DNA from: JBFLVU01 sp037444825
GTDB taxonomy: Bacteria > Acidobacteriota > UBA4820 > DSQY01
Length of the DNA stretch: 64,000 bases
Assembly (NCBI GenBank): GCA_037444825.1
Contig: JBBILR010000011.1
Coordinates: forward strand, 1-64,000
Direction of reading: 5' to 3'
In this document: one piece after another, positions 49,980-57,971 of the stretch
Layout of the letters: each line of letters begins with the position of its first letter
How positions within the stretch are numbered: position 1 is the first letter of the stretch
Position numbers and translations under genes: made by a program
The notes under the pieces: model-generated
Told to the model about the DNA's origin: nothing
What the model saw: only the letters and a program-made list of their open reading frames with translations
The model's database searches: none

Positions 49980-50537
49980 ATGGTCAAGGAAGTCCTCAGG
50001 GAAGTGGACGAGAAGCTCAAGGCCACCGTGGAGGCCACGCGCCACGAACTGGCCTCCATCCGGGCGGGGAAGGCCAGCCTGGCCATCCTCGAGCCGGTGA
50101 AGGTGGACTACTACGGAACCAAAACCCCCCTCAACCAGGTGGCCACCCTCTCGGTCCCCGAGCCGCGGCTCATCGTCATCCAGCCATGGGACCCCAAGCA
50201 GATTTCTATCATCGAGAAGGCCATCCTGGAGGCCAACCTGGGCATGACCCCCTCCAACGACGGCCGGGTCATCCGCCTGCCGGTCCCGCAGCTCACCGAG
50301 GAGCGCCGGAAGGAGCTCTGCAAAAAAGCCCGCGAGGTGGGAGAGAAGGGCAAGGTCGCCGTCCGCCACATCCGCCACGAGGGCCGGACGGCCTTGGAAA
50401 AGAAGGAGAAGGCCAAGGAGATCTCCGAGGACGACCGGGACAAGGGCTTCGAGGAGATCCAGAAGCTCCACGACCGCGCCGTGGAGGAGATCGCCAAGTC
50501 CGTCGCCAAGAAGGAGGCGGATATCCTGGAAGTCTAG
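49980..50537 (+). CDS. frr: Ribosome recycling factor
   Basis: RRF splits post-termination ribosomes with EF-G. The 185-residue protein has the typical three-helix bundle with HELASIRAGKASLAIL, YYGTKTPLNQVA, the EPRLIVIQPWD turn and RHIRHEGR. The ATG at 49980 follows CGGGAGGTGGGCC. The usual rpsB-tsf-pyrH partners are not upstream, so frr stands alone before ispD. A GATAAT box lies 45 bases ahead, but no good -35 matches it. Confidence 0.96.
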   Translation: MVKEVLREVDEKLKATVEATRHELASIRAGKASLAILEPVKVDYYGTKTPLNQVATLSVPEPRLIVIQPWDPKQISIIEKAILEANLGMTPSNDGRVIRLPVPQLTEERRKELCKKAREVGEKGKVAVRHIRHEGRTALEKKEKAKEISEDDRDKGFEEIQKLHDRAVEEIAKSVAKKEADILEV

Positions 50538-50596
50538 GACGGCGGCGGGGGGCGGGTTCCCTCCGCCCTGGAAGGGTTTTCAGAGAGGGGGTGGGC

Positions 50597-51301
50597 GTGG
50601 CCGCGTCTCCGAGGGTGGCCGTGGGGGTGCTGGCCGGAGGCATGGGCGTCCGGGCGGGGGGCAACCTCCCCAAGACCTTCCGGGCGGTCCTGGGCAAGCC
50701 CCTCATCACCTACTGCCTCGAAGCCTTCGACCGCCTTCCGGAGGTTCAGGCCCTTCGGGTGGCGGTGCCCCCAGAGTACGGGCCCCTTCTGGAAGAAATC
50801 CTGGAACTGCACCCCATCCGCTCCTTCCGCGGTTGGGTGGCGGGCGGGGCCAGCCGCGCCCGCTCGGCCCTGGCGGTCCTGAGGGCCCTGGAGGCCGACG
50901 GCCCGGAGGTGGTCCTCCTCCACGACGCCGCGCGCCCCCTCTTCGAGGGGGAGGAGGTGCGGGCGCTGATCGCGGCCCTCCAGCGGAACGACGGGGCCAT
51001 TCTGGCCGCCCGGAGCGTGGACACCCTGTGGAAGGTGGACGAGGAAGGACGGCTGGCGGAGCCCGCCGACCGCCGGAGCCTGGTCCGGGCCCTCACCCCC
51101 CAGGCCTTTCCCTACGTGCTCATCCGGGAAGCCTACGAGAAGGGGCTGGCCGAAGGCTTCGAGGGGACCGACGACGCCTCCTACGTGCGGGCCCTGGGGG
51201 GACGCGTGGCCTGGGTCCCCGGCACGAGCAAGAACCTGAAAGTCACCTTCGAGGAGGACTTCGCCCTCCTGGAGGCCCTGCTTCTCAAGGAGCGCCCATG
51301 A
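50597..51301 (+). CDS. ispD: 2-C-methyl-D-erythritol 4-phosphate cytidylyltransferase
   Basis: IspD attaches CMP to methylerythritol phosphate in the non-mevalonate isoprenoid pathway. The 234-residue enzyme has the CTP loop VLAGGMGVRAGGNLPKTF, LHDAARPL, the ALTPQAF segment and EGTDDASYV. Of two nearby GTG codons I choose 50597, with GAGGGG six bases ahead; GTG 50591 would add two residues. Its stop overlaps the ispF ATG. The product feeds, through other MEP genes not seen here, the prenyl synthase at 29349-30242. Confidence 0.94.
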   Translation: MAASPRVAVGVLAGGMGVRAGGNLPKTFRAVLGKPLITYCLEAFDRLPEVQALRVAVPPEYGPLLEEILELHPIRSFRGWVAGGASRARSALAVLRALEADGPEVVLLHDAARPLFEGEEVRALIAALQRNDGAILAARSVDTLWKVDEEGRLAEPADRRSLVRALTPQAFPYVLIREAYEKGLAEGFEGTDDASYVRALGGRVAWVPGTSKNLKVTFEEDFALLEALLLKERP

Positions 51302-51783
51302 GAATCGGCCACGGATGGGACCTTCACCGCCTGGCGGCGGGGCGGCCCTTCCGCCTCGGCGGGCTCACCCTTCCCCACCCCCACGGCACCCAGGGCCACT
51401 CCGACGGGGACGCCCTCCTCCACGCCCTCATGGACGCCCTGTTGGGGGCCGCCGGGCTGGGGGACATCGGCCTGCTCTTCCCCGACACCGACCCCCGGTA
51501 CCAGGGGGCCGACAGCGCCGCCCTGCTGGAGGAGGTCCTCCGGAGGGTCCACCGGGCGGGCTACCGGGTGGGGAACGCCGACGTCACCGTCATCCTGGAA
51601 AGGCCCAAGATCGGTCCCTACCGGGACACGCTGCGGCAGCGCATGGCCCAGCTCCTGGAGGTTCACCCCTCCCACGTCAACGTCAAGGCCAAGACCTCCG
51701 AGGGCCTCGGCGACGTCGGGAAGGGGGAGGCCGTGGCCTGCCACGCCGTCGTTCTCCTCGAAGAAGTCCCCCGGGAGGAATGA
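51298..51783 (+). CDS. ispF: 2-C-methyl-D-erythritol 2,4-cyclodiphosphate synthase
   Basis: IspF cyclises the MEP intermediate. The 161-residue protein has the metal-binding motifs GWDLHRL and GHSDGDALLHALMDALLGA, the DTDPRYQGADS loop and VNVKAKTSEGLGDVG. The ATG overlaps the ispD stop (ATGA). A strong hairpin follows eight bases later. Confidence 0.96.
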   Translation: MRIGHGWDLHRLAAGRPFRLGGLTLPHPHGTQGHSDGDALLHALMDALLGAAGLGDIGLLFPDTDPRYQGADSAALLEEVLRRVHRAGYRVGNADVTVILERPKIGPYRDTLRQRMAQLLEVHPSHVNVKAKTSEGLGDVGKGEAVACHAVVLLEEVPREE

Positions 51784-51791
51784 TGACGCGA

Positions 51792-51817
51792 AACGGGCGG
51801 CCCGGAGGCCGCCCGTT
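51792..51817. terminator. Hairpin terminator between ispF and the DUF5666-like gene
   Basis: AACGGGCGGCC-CGGA-GGCCGCCCGTT is a perfect 11-bp stem with a 4-base loop between two convergent genes. The T content after it is modest, so it acts perhaps with Rho. Confidence 0.6.
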
Positions 51818-51844
51818 CGGTTCCTCCCGCCCCGCCCCGAAGGG

Positions 51845-52666
51845 TCACCGGGCGACCTTGACCTCCAGGGCCACGACGGTGCCTTCCTCGAGAGCCTTTC
51901 CCGTGACGAAGACCCGCATCCCCACCTGGAGGTCGTTCGGGGAGAGGACGCGGCGGCCCTTGCGGATGAGGGTGAAGGGAGCCAGCCGGACGTTGGTGAG
52001 GGCGCCGTTCTTCTCCAGCGTGAAGCCGGTGACGGCGCCGCCTTCCCCCGTGGCGAGAGACGAAATGGTCCCGGTGGAGGCGAAGTCCACGGCGGCCACG
52101 TTGACCACCACCGCGGCGAAGATTCCGTCCCGGGCGATGCCGCCCACCCCCACCGTGGCCCCCTCCTGGAGGAGGAAGGGCTCGCCGGCCTCCGCCAGGG
52201 CCGCCCCCAGCTCCTCCACGTCGCCGGCGTTCTGCTGGCCGGGGGGAAGGCCCACCACGCGGGCCTGGCCCACGTGGACGGTTACGGCGTCGTCCAGGGT
52301 GAGGGTGAGGGGCTTTCCGGCGTCGTCCCGGGTGACGGCGGTGACGACGCCGTGCCAGAAGAAGTGGTTCCCCACGTAGCCGCCCACCCAGGCGAAGCCG
52401 CTCTCCCCGAGCACGGCGTGGCCGTGGAAGGGCACGCCGGGGGCGACGTCGGCCAGAGGGATTTCGGCAAGGGTTCCGTCGGGAAGGACCGTGGCGAAGG
52501 CCGCGCCGGAGGCCACGGGGAAGGTCAGGCCCTGGAGGGTGATGGAATCGGCGGAGACGGCCTCCACGTTCCCCGAGAGCCAGGCGGAGCTGGGGGGGGT
52601 CTGGGCGAGGGCCGCGCCGGCCAGCAGGAAGGCGGCGGCCAAAGTGGCGAAGGTCTTTCCGTTCAT
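51845..52666 (-). CDS. Secreted DUF5666-like repeat protein
   Basis: The 273-residue protein has a signal peptide (cleavage near LAQ, 22) followed by beta-rich modules of about 80 residues that alternate strands such as GNVEAVSADSITLQG, GVVTAVTRDDAG and GMRVFVTGKALEEGTVVALEV, like the OB-type DUF5666 repeats. It is presumably periplasmic or cell-surface; the function is unknown. It has its own promoter on the minus strand with an overlapping inverted repeat, so it is probably separately controlled. Confidence 0.65.
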   Translation of the reverse strand: MNGKTFATLAAAFLLAGAALAQTPPSSAWLSGNVEAVSADSITLQGLTFPVASGAAFATVLPDGTLAEIPLADVAPGVPFHGHAVLGESGFAWVGGYVGNHFFWHGVVTAVTRDDAGKPLTLTLDDAVTVHVGQARVVGLPPGQQNAGDVEELGAALAEAGEPFLLQEGATVGVGGIARDGIFAAVVVNVAAVDFASTGTISSLATGEGGAVTGFTLEKNGALTNVRLAPFTLIRKGRRVLSPNDLQVGMRVFVTGKALEEGTVVALEVKVAR

Positions 52667-52762
52667 CTGCGTCCTCCTTGAGAAAGGGCCCCGCCCTCGG
52701 GGCTCGCCGGTGAAGACCGTGTGGGCGGGGAGGCGGTTTAGCCTCCGGAGGCCCTATCCGGG

Positions 52763-52791
52763 AATATAGGTTCCTTTGTGACCTCCGTCAC
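52763..52791 (-). promoter_or_regulatory. Candidate promoter with overlapping inverted repeat
   Basis: On the minus strand GTGACG (-35) and TATATT (-10) are 17 bases apart. The -35 lies inside GTGAC-CTCC-GTCAC (52778-52791), a perfect 5-bp inverted repeat and possible operator. A second perfect palindrome, GCCTCCGGAGGC, lies just downstream at 52741-52752 in the leader. Confidence 0.5.
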
Positions 52792-52872
52792 TTTTTTTGA
52801 GGGGAGGCGGCTCCGGGGAAGCCCTTGTTCCCCGACGGAGCCCTGGGATAAGATGACCCAAACGAGGGGGAT

Positions 52873-54258
52873 ATGGACGAAAAAGCCACGGTGGTCCTCG
52901 CCGACGACGACCCCGACACCCTGAAGATTTTGGGCCAAGCCCTCACCGCCGCGGGCTACCGGGTCCTTTCGGCGCGGAACGGGGCCCAGGCCCTCGACCT
53001 CGTGGACCAGAACGAGGTGGACCTCCTGCTGACCGACCTCATCATGCCGGGGATGGACGGCATGGCCCTCACGCGGGAGGTGAAGCACCGCCATCCCGCC
53101 GTGGTGGTGATGCTCATCACCGCCTTCGCCTCCATCGAGACGGCGGTGGAGGCCATGCGCGCGGGGGCTTTCGACTACATCACCAAGCCGGTGATCCTCG
53201 ACGAACTCCAGGTCAAGGTGGAGAAGGCGCTGGAGCAGTGCCGCATGCGCCAGGAGCTGGGCGACCTGAAGGACCGCCTCTCCCGGGCCCAGGCCCCCCC
53301 CAACCTCATCGGGGTGAGCCCACGCATGCGCCAGGTCTTTCAAATGGTGGGCCTGGTGGCGGGCCGGGACGTCCCGGTGGTCCTCACCGGGGAAAGCGGG
53401 ACGGGGAAGGAGCTGGTGGCCCGGGCCATTCACTCCATGAGCCGGAGGGCCGGCCGCCTCTTCGTGCCCATCAACTGCGGCGCCGTTCCCGAAACCCTGC
53501 TGGAAAGCGAACTCTTCGGCTACGTCAAGGGGGCCTTCACGGGGGCCACCACCTCCAAGCGAGGGCTCTTCGAGGAGGCCGACGGCGGCACCCTCTTTCT
53601 GGACGAGGTGGGGGACGCCCCCCTCTCGATCCAGATGAAGCTTCTTCGGGCCGTGCAGGACGGGGAAGTTCGGCGCCTGGGGAGCACCCAGAGCGTCAAG
53701 ACCGACGTGCGGGTTCTGGTGGCCACCAACAAGAACCTCCAGTCGGAGATCGCCGCCGGCCGGTTTCGGGAGGACCTCTACTACCGGCTCAACGTCGTGA
53801 ACATCCACATGCCGCCATTGAGGGAGCGCCGGGAGGACATCCCCCTCCTCGTGGACCACTTCATCCGCCTGCACCGGGAGGCCATCAACCCCGCCGTGCG
53901 CGGCCTCACCCCCGAGGCCCAGAACAAGCTCCTCCGGCACGACTGGCCCGGGAACGTGCGGGAACTGGAGAACACGCTGAAACGCGCCCTGGTGCTCTGC
54001 CGGGGGGAGCGGATCGGCGCGGAGGACATCATCCAGGCCGGCGCCGAGGAGCCCCCCCCCGACCTTCTTGCCGGGGAAACCGCCGGCTACGCCGGGGCCC
54101 TCCAGCGCTTCCACCGGGTCTACTTCATGGAGCTCCTGGAGCGCCATCGGGGCAACGTGAAAAAAGCGGCGGAGGAGGCGGGCCTCTCCCGCAAGAGCGT
54201 CTACGACCATCTGAACCGGCTGGAAATCGATCCCGACGCCTTCCGGGGGCGGACATGA
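52873..54258 (+). CDS. NtrC-family sigma-54-dependent response regulator
   Basis: The 461-residue protein has a receiver domain with predicted phospho-Asp55 (LLTDLIMPGMDG) and Lys105. An AAA+ domain (about 143-380) follows, with Walker A GESGTGKE, the sigma-54 contact GAFTGA intact and the arginine-finger region FREDLYYRLN. A C-terminal Fis-type helix-turn-helix (about 415-455) ends it. Phosphorylation should switch on sigma-54 promoters. Its stop overlaps the next gene (ATGA), which in turn overlaps a lone receiver, making a three-gene signalling cassette. Confidence 0.94.
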   Translation: MDEKATVVLADDDPDTLKILGQALTAAGYRVLSARNGAQALDLVDQNEVDLLLTDLIMPGMDGMALTREVKHRHPAVVVMLITAFASIETAVEAMRAGAFDYITKPVILDELQVKVEKALEQCRMRQELGDLKDRLSRAQAPPNLIGVSPRMRQVFQMVGLVAGRDVPVVLTGESGTGKELVARAIHSMSRRAGRLFVPINCGAVPETLLESELFGYVKGAFTGATTSKRGLFEEADGGTLFLDEVGDAPLSIQMKLLRAVQDGEVRRLGSTQSVKTDVRVLVATNKNLQSEIAAGRFREDLYYRLNVVNIHMPPLRERREDIPLLVDHFIRLHREAINPAVRGLTPEAQNKLLRHDWPGNVRELENTLKRALVLCRGERIGAEDIIQAGAEEPPPDLLAGETAGYAGALQRFHRVYFMELLERHRGNVKKAAEEAGLSRKSVYDHLNRLEIDPDAFRGRT

Positions 54259-54905
54259 AGCCCGAAGCGGAACGGCTCCTCTTCGAGCACGACCTCGCCA
54301 CGCCGCTGACGAACCTGCGGGGTGCCCACTACCTCCTCAAGATGTACCTGAAATCCCCGTCGCCGGAGGTGGCGGAAGCCCTGGCGATCCTGGAGTCCAA
54401 CGTCCGGACGGTGGAGCGGATGACCGGCTGGTACTGGCGGATCCGGGAGCTCGCCGCGGCGCTGGAGGAGGCGGAACCCTGGCCCCTCGCCGACGCCGTT
54501 GCCTCCCTGCGCCGGACCGCCGAGGCGGAGGCCACGGGGCTCCTTCCCCCGGAGGGCGAGCCCGGAGGCCTCACGGGGGTCCCCCGGGTCCCCCTGGAGA
54601 CGGGCCTTTTGGGGGCGGCCCTGACCCTTTCCGCGGCCGCGGGCCGTCCCCCGCGGTGGACCTTCGAGGAGGCCGAGGGAGAGGCCGCGGCGGTCTTCGC
54701 GGTGGAAGGGGATTCCGACCTGCTGGACCCCGGACGCCTCTTGCGCAAGGTCTACTGGCCGGGAGGCCGGCCGCTGAAGGCCTGGTTGGACCCCGGCCTC
54801 CCCTATCTGGCCGCCGTCCTGGAACCCTTCGGCGGCGGCCTGGAACTGGTCCACGGCCAGGGCCTCTGGAGGCTCCTGGCGCGAATCCCCCTGACCTTGC
54901 CATGA
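54255..54905 (+). CDS. H-box protein with degenerate ATPase region, possible phosphotransferase
   Basis: The 216-residue protein begins with a histidine-kinase-like H-box, EHDLATPLTNL, placing a phosphorylatable His at residue 12, followed by a second helix (about 40-70) as in DHp hairpins. The C-terminal part looks like a decayed kinase ATPase: the end FGGGLELVHGQ...ARIPL matches the final strands of HATPase_c. The N-box and the glycine-rich G1 and G2 motifs are missing. It has no sensor or membrane segment. Spo0B and ChpT have this architecture, so it may relay phosphate between the flanking receivers; this role is inferred. Confidence 0.6.
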   Translation: MKPEAERLLFEHDLATPLTNLRGAHYLLKMYLKSPSPEVAEALAILESNVRTVERMTGWYWRIRELAAALEEAEPWPLADAVASLRRTAEAEATGLLPPEGEPGGLTGVPRVPLETGLLGAALTLSAAAGRPPRWTFEEAEGEAAAVFAVEGDSDLLDPGRLLRKVYWPGGRPLKAWLDPGLPYLAAVLEPFGGGLELVHGQGLWRLLARIPLTLP

Positions 54906-55264
54906 AGACGGTCCTGGTGGTGGAGGACGACGCCCACATCCGAAGGGTCTTGAGGACCCTCCTGGAGAACGAGGGCTACGCCGTGGCCGAGGCCGCCGAC
55001 GGGGTGGAAGGCCTGGCCCGGGCGCTGGAGGCCCCCCCCGCCTGCCTCCTCACCGACACCATGATGCCCCGCATGGACGGCCTCACGCTCCTCCAGCACC
55101 TCCGGGCCCAAAAGATGCCCGTCCCCGCCTTCCTCGTCTCCGCCGCCTCCTCCCTTCCCTCCGCCGAGGAGCTGGAGGCCCTCGGCGTGTTGCGCGTCTT
55201 CGCCAAGCCCTTCGATTTCGACGCCCTCCTGGCGGCCGTCCGCGGGGTCTGCGGCGCACCCTGA
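54902..55264 (+). CDS. Single-domain response regulator
   Basis: The 120-residue receiver has Asp9 and Asp10, predicted phospho-Asp52 (LLTDTMMPRMDG), a Ser in the FLVSAAS switch position and Lys in FAKPF. It has no output domain. It is coupled by ATGA to the H-box gene, so it resembles a Spo0F- or CheY-like shuttle. About 70 bases of GC-rich spacer separate it from convergent maf. Confidence 0.92.
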   Translation: MKTVLVVEDDAHIRRVLRTLLENEGYAVAEAADGVEGLARALEAPPACLLTDTMMPRMDGLTLLQHLRAQKMPVPAFLVSAASSLPSAEELEALGVLRVFAKPFDFDALLAAVRGVCGAP

Positions 55265-55337
55265 GCCCCCGGCTCTCCCGGCCGGAAAAGGAAGGGAGGG
55301 GGCCGCCCCGCCGGCCCGGCGCCGTCCTTTCCCCGGC

Positions 55338-55934
55338 TCAGCGGGGGACGTCCCGGAGGGCCTGGAGGGAGAGGCCCACCTGGGGAAGGAGGCGGTAGAA
55401 GAGGTCCACCGGAAAGCCGACGACGTTGTGAAAGGAGCCTTCCACGGAGGCGAGGAAGGCCGCCCCCAGGCCCTGCGCGGCGTATGCCCCGGCCTTGTCC
55501 CCGGGCTCGCCGGTGGCGACGTACCAGGCGATCTCCGCCTCGGAGAGGGGGTGGAAGGTGACGCGGCTGCGGGAGAGACCCAGAGCGGCGGGAAGGGGCG
55601 GGCGCAGGAGGCAGAGGCCGGTGAGGACGGTGTGGCTCCTCCCCTGGAGGCGGCGGAGCATGTCCCGGGCTTCCGCGTCGTCCCGGGGTTGGCCCAGGGC
55701 CTCGCCGTCGAGGACCACCAGGGTGTCGGCCCCGATGACCAGCGCGCCGGGCGGCGCCTCTTTGAGGACCGATCGGGCCTTCTCCGAGGCCAGCCGGCCC
55801 ACCGTCTCCTCGGGGGTCTCTCCGGGGAGGGCCTCTTCGCGGATTCCCGAGGGCAGGACGCGGTGGCGCACGCCCAGCATGTCCAGAAGGTCCCTCCGGC
55901 GGGGGCTCCGGGAGGCGAGGACGACCTCGGTCAC
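55338..55934 (-). CDS. maf: Maf-family nucleotide pyrophosphatase
   Basis: The 198-residue protein hydrolyses non-canonical or pyrimidine NTPs and is linked to septum control. It has the signature LASRSPRRRDLL, LPGETPEE, VIGADTLVVLDGE and the TGEPGDKAGAYAAQG loop typical of the YhdE (dTTP/UTP) branch. The GTG start at 55934 overlaps the DUF4321 stop. It is the last gene of a minus-strand unit xseA-DUF3467-DUF4321-maf. Confidence 0.93.
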   Translation of the reverse strand: MTEVVLASRSPRRRDLLDMLGVRHRVLPSGIREEALPGETPEETVGRLASEKARSVLKEAPPGALVIGADTLVVLDGEALGQPRDDAEARDMLRRLQGRSHTVLTGLCLLRPPLPAALGLSRSRVTFHPLSEAEIAWYVATGEPGDKAGAYAAQGLGAAFLASVEGSFHNVVGFPVDLFYRLLPQVGLSLQALRDVPR

Positions 55935-56197
55935 TTGGAGAACCGCACCACGAGGAAGATGCCGAGGAGGAGCCCCAGCAGCGTCAGGGGGTTCACCGAG
56001 AGGGTGATGCCGAAGACCACCTGGAGGACGGAGAGGTCGAGGTGGAGGGGCTCCTTGACGCCGATGGAAACGCCCTTGAAGAAGATCTCGTGCAAGGCTC
56101 CGGAGGGAAGGAGGATCCCCACCACCTGGCCCAGGATGGTCCCGATGACGGCACCGAGGAGGAGGACCAGGACGGCCCCGAACCAGCCCAGTTTCAC
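55931..56197 (-). CDS. DUF4321 small membrane protein
   Basis: The 88-residue protein has two hydrophobic segments (about 5-28 and 60-85) around a short amphipathic loop. The pattern and position just before maf match DUF4321, known from Firmicutes and other phyla; the function is unknown. GTG starts and GTGA overlaps occur at both ends, with DUF3467 upstream and maf downstream. Confidence 0.8.
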   Translation of the reverse strand: MKLGWFGAVLVLLLGAVIGTILGQVVGILLPSGALHEIFFKGVSIGVKEPLHLDLSVLQVVFGITLSVNPLTLLGLLLGIFLVVRFSK

Positions 56198-56496
56198 TGG
56201 AGCATCCCCTTGGGGGGCTGGACCGGCTCCGCCGAGGGGACGGGGCCGAAAGCCGCCTCGTAGCGCTCGAGGTTCTCCGCCAGGGTCCGCACGATCTGCT
56301 TGAGCGCGATGGGGTTGGTGAGGAGGCGGGCCTGGATCTTCACCTCCGGCTTGCCCGGAACGATGCGGCCGAAATCCATGACGAACTCGGCCTGGTTGTG
56401 CAAGACCGAGAGGAAGTTCACGTAGGTTCCCTCGGCGGTCTTCTCGTCCACCTGAATGCGGAGCTCAAAGGGCGGGGTCTTCTTCTTCTCGTCCAC
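56194..56496 (-). CDS. DUF3467 protein
   Basis: The 100-residue protein matches DUF3467: ELRIQVDEKTAEGTYVNF, a central VMDFGRIVPGKPEV and a helical LKQIVRTLAENLERYEAAFG. No function is established. The GTG start at 56496 has GGAGG six bases ahead; the longer frame to 56547 overlaps xseA more deeply. It overlaps the xseA 3' end by 32 bases. Confidence 0.85.
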   Translation of the reverse strand: MDEKKKTPPFELRIQVDEKTAEGTYVNFLSVLHNQAEFVMDFGRIVPGKPEVKIQARLLTNPIALKQIVRTLAENLERYEAAFGPVPSAEPVQPPKGMLQ

Positions 56497-57919
56497 GGGG
56501 ATCCTCCACGGGGGCCGATTGTACGGCTTCCGCACCGCCCTCGTCAACGAGCCCCAGCAGGGCGGCGGGGCTTCCGGGGCGGGTCATGGCGACGGTGCAG
56601 AGGGCCGCCCCCCGGGCGAGAAGGAGCTCCAGGCGGTCGCCGGGGGAGAGGGCGGCGGCGTCGGAGACCGGCTTTCCCTTGGAATCCAGGGCCGCGGCGT
56701 ACCCGCGCCCCAGGACCTTCAGAGGGCTCAGGGCGTCGAGGAGGCGGAAGGCCGCGGCCAGCCGGCCTTCTTCCCGTTCCAGACGGCGTGGAAGGGCCCG
56801 CCGGAGCCGCTCCCGGTTCGCCCGCAGCCGGTCGGCGAGCCCCTCCAGCCAGCGCCGGACGGCGTCGGGGGCGATGGCTTTGAAGGCCACGGAAAGCCGC
56901 CGCTCCTCCCCCCGCAACCTCTCCAGGATCGCGCGCTTGAGGCGTTCCTCGCAGAAGTCGCGCCTCTGCTCCGCCCGCTCCAGTCTGCCGACCAGAAGGG
57001 TTCCCAAACGCTCCGGCCGGCAGGCCTCCACCCTTCCGGCCAGGGAACGCAGGCGGGCCAGCAGAAGCCCCGGAATCCGGCGCCGGGCCTCGGCGGTTCG
57101 GAGGCGGGCCTCCTCCAGACGGGCGGTGAGCAGCTCCGCCGCCGCCGAGGGGGTGGGAGCGCGCAGGTCCGCCGTGAGGTCGCACAGGACCGTGTCCACC
57201 TCGTGGCCCACCGCCGAGACCACCGGGACGGGGAAGGCCGCCACGTCGCGGGCCAGGGCCTCGTCGTTGAAGCCCCAGAGGTCCTCCAGGGAACCGCCGC
57301 CCCGGGTGAGCAGGACCACGTCCACGCCCGGAACCGCCTTCAGGCGGGCCAGGGCCCGGCGAAGGGACTCGGCGGAGGAGGCCCCCTGGACCAGGGCGGG
57401 CGAGACCACCACGTCGAAGAGGGCGCCCCGGCGCTTCAGGATGGAAAGGACGTCCCGGAGGGCCGCCCCCTCCAGCGAGGTGACGACGCCCACCCGCCGC
57501 GGGAAGGGGGGGAGGGGCCTCTTGCGCGCCGGATCGGTGAGGCCTTCGGCCATCAACCGTCTCTTGGCCTGCTCGAGGGCCATCTGGAGGGCCCCCAGGC
57601 CGAAGGGTTCCAGGAAGGTGGCGTAGAGCTGGAGGTCCCCCGATCCCTCGAAGACGGAGAGTTTTCCTCGGGCCAGGATCACCGCCCCGTTCGCCGGGAG
57701 GAAAGCAAGCCGCTGGGCGTGGGTGCGGAAGAGGACCACCTTGAGGACGGCCCGTTGGTCCTTCAGGGAGAAGTAGCAGTGGCCCGAGGCGGCCCTCCGG
57801 AACCCCGAGACCTCCCCCTCCACCCACACGTCGGGAAAGGCCGCCTCGAGCTCCGAGGCCAGGAGGCCCACCAGCTCCCCCACGGCGAAGATGCGGCGTC
57901 CTTCCAGTTCCCGCGGCAT
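56465..57919 (-). CDS. xseA: Exodeoxyribonuclease VII large subunit
   Basis: XseA is the catalytic subunit of ExoVII, which degrades single-stranded DNA. The 484-residue protein has an N-terminal OB domain (about 5-105), the catalytic domain (about 110-300) with VGVVTSLEGAALRDV, LLTRGGGSLEDLWGFNDE and SAVGHEVDTVLCD, then coiled-coil helices and a C-terminal beta tail. Its partner xseB is 26 kb away in another operon. The start at 57919 lacks a strong ribosome-binding site. Confidence 0.95.
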   Translation of the reverse strand: MPRELEGRRIFAVGELVGLLASELEAAFPDVWVEGEVSGFRRAASGHCYFSLKDQRAVLKVVLFRTHAQRLAFLPANGAVILARGKLSVFEGSGDLQLYATFLEPFGLGALQMALEQAKRRLMAEGLTDPARKRPLPPFPRRVGVVTSLEGAALRDVLSILKRRGALFDVVVSPALVQGASSAESLRRALARLKAVPGVDVVLLTRGGGSLEDLWGFNDEALARDVAAFPVPVVSAVGHEVDTVLCDLTADLRAPTPSAAAELLTARLEEARLRTAEARRRIPGLLLARLRSLAGRVEACRPERLGTLLVGRLERAEQRRDFCEERLKRAILERLRGEERRLSVAFKAIAPDAVRRWLEGLADRLRANRERLRRALPRRLEREEGRLAAAFRLLDALSPLKVLGRGYAAALDSKGKPVSDAAALSPGDRLELLLARGAALCTVAMTRPGSPAALLGLVDEGGAEAVQSAPVEDPRGREEEDPAL

Positions 57920-57971
57920 GGCGCCATTCTACCCCGGCGCGGCGGAGGGGAGGCGGTTCGGAGCTCAGAAC

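Noticed and set aside
53238..54254. Long plus-strand frame ahead of the H-box protein suggesting a larger kinase
   Set aside because: That part overlaps the NtrC-type regulator out of frame and is Pro/Arg/Gly-rich; the ATGA at 54255 marks the true start, so no sensor domain is hidden there.
55265..55337. Possible terminator between the lone receiver gene and maf
   Set aside because: The spacer is GC-rich with short complementary pieces, but no stem of useful length with a T-run could be built.
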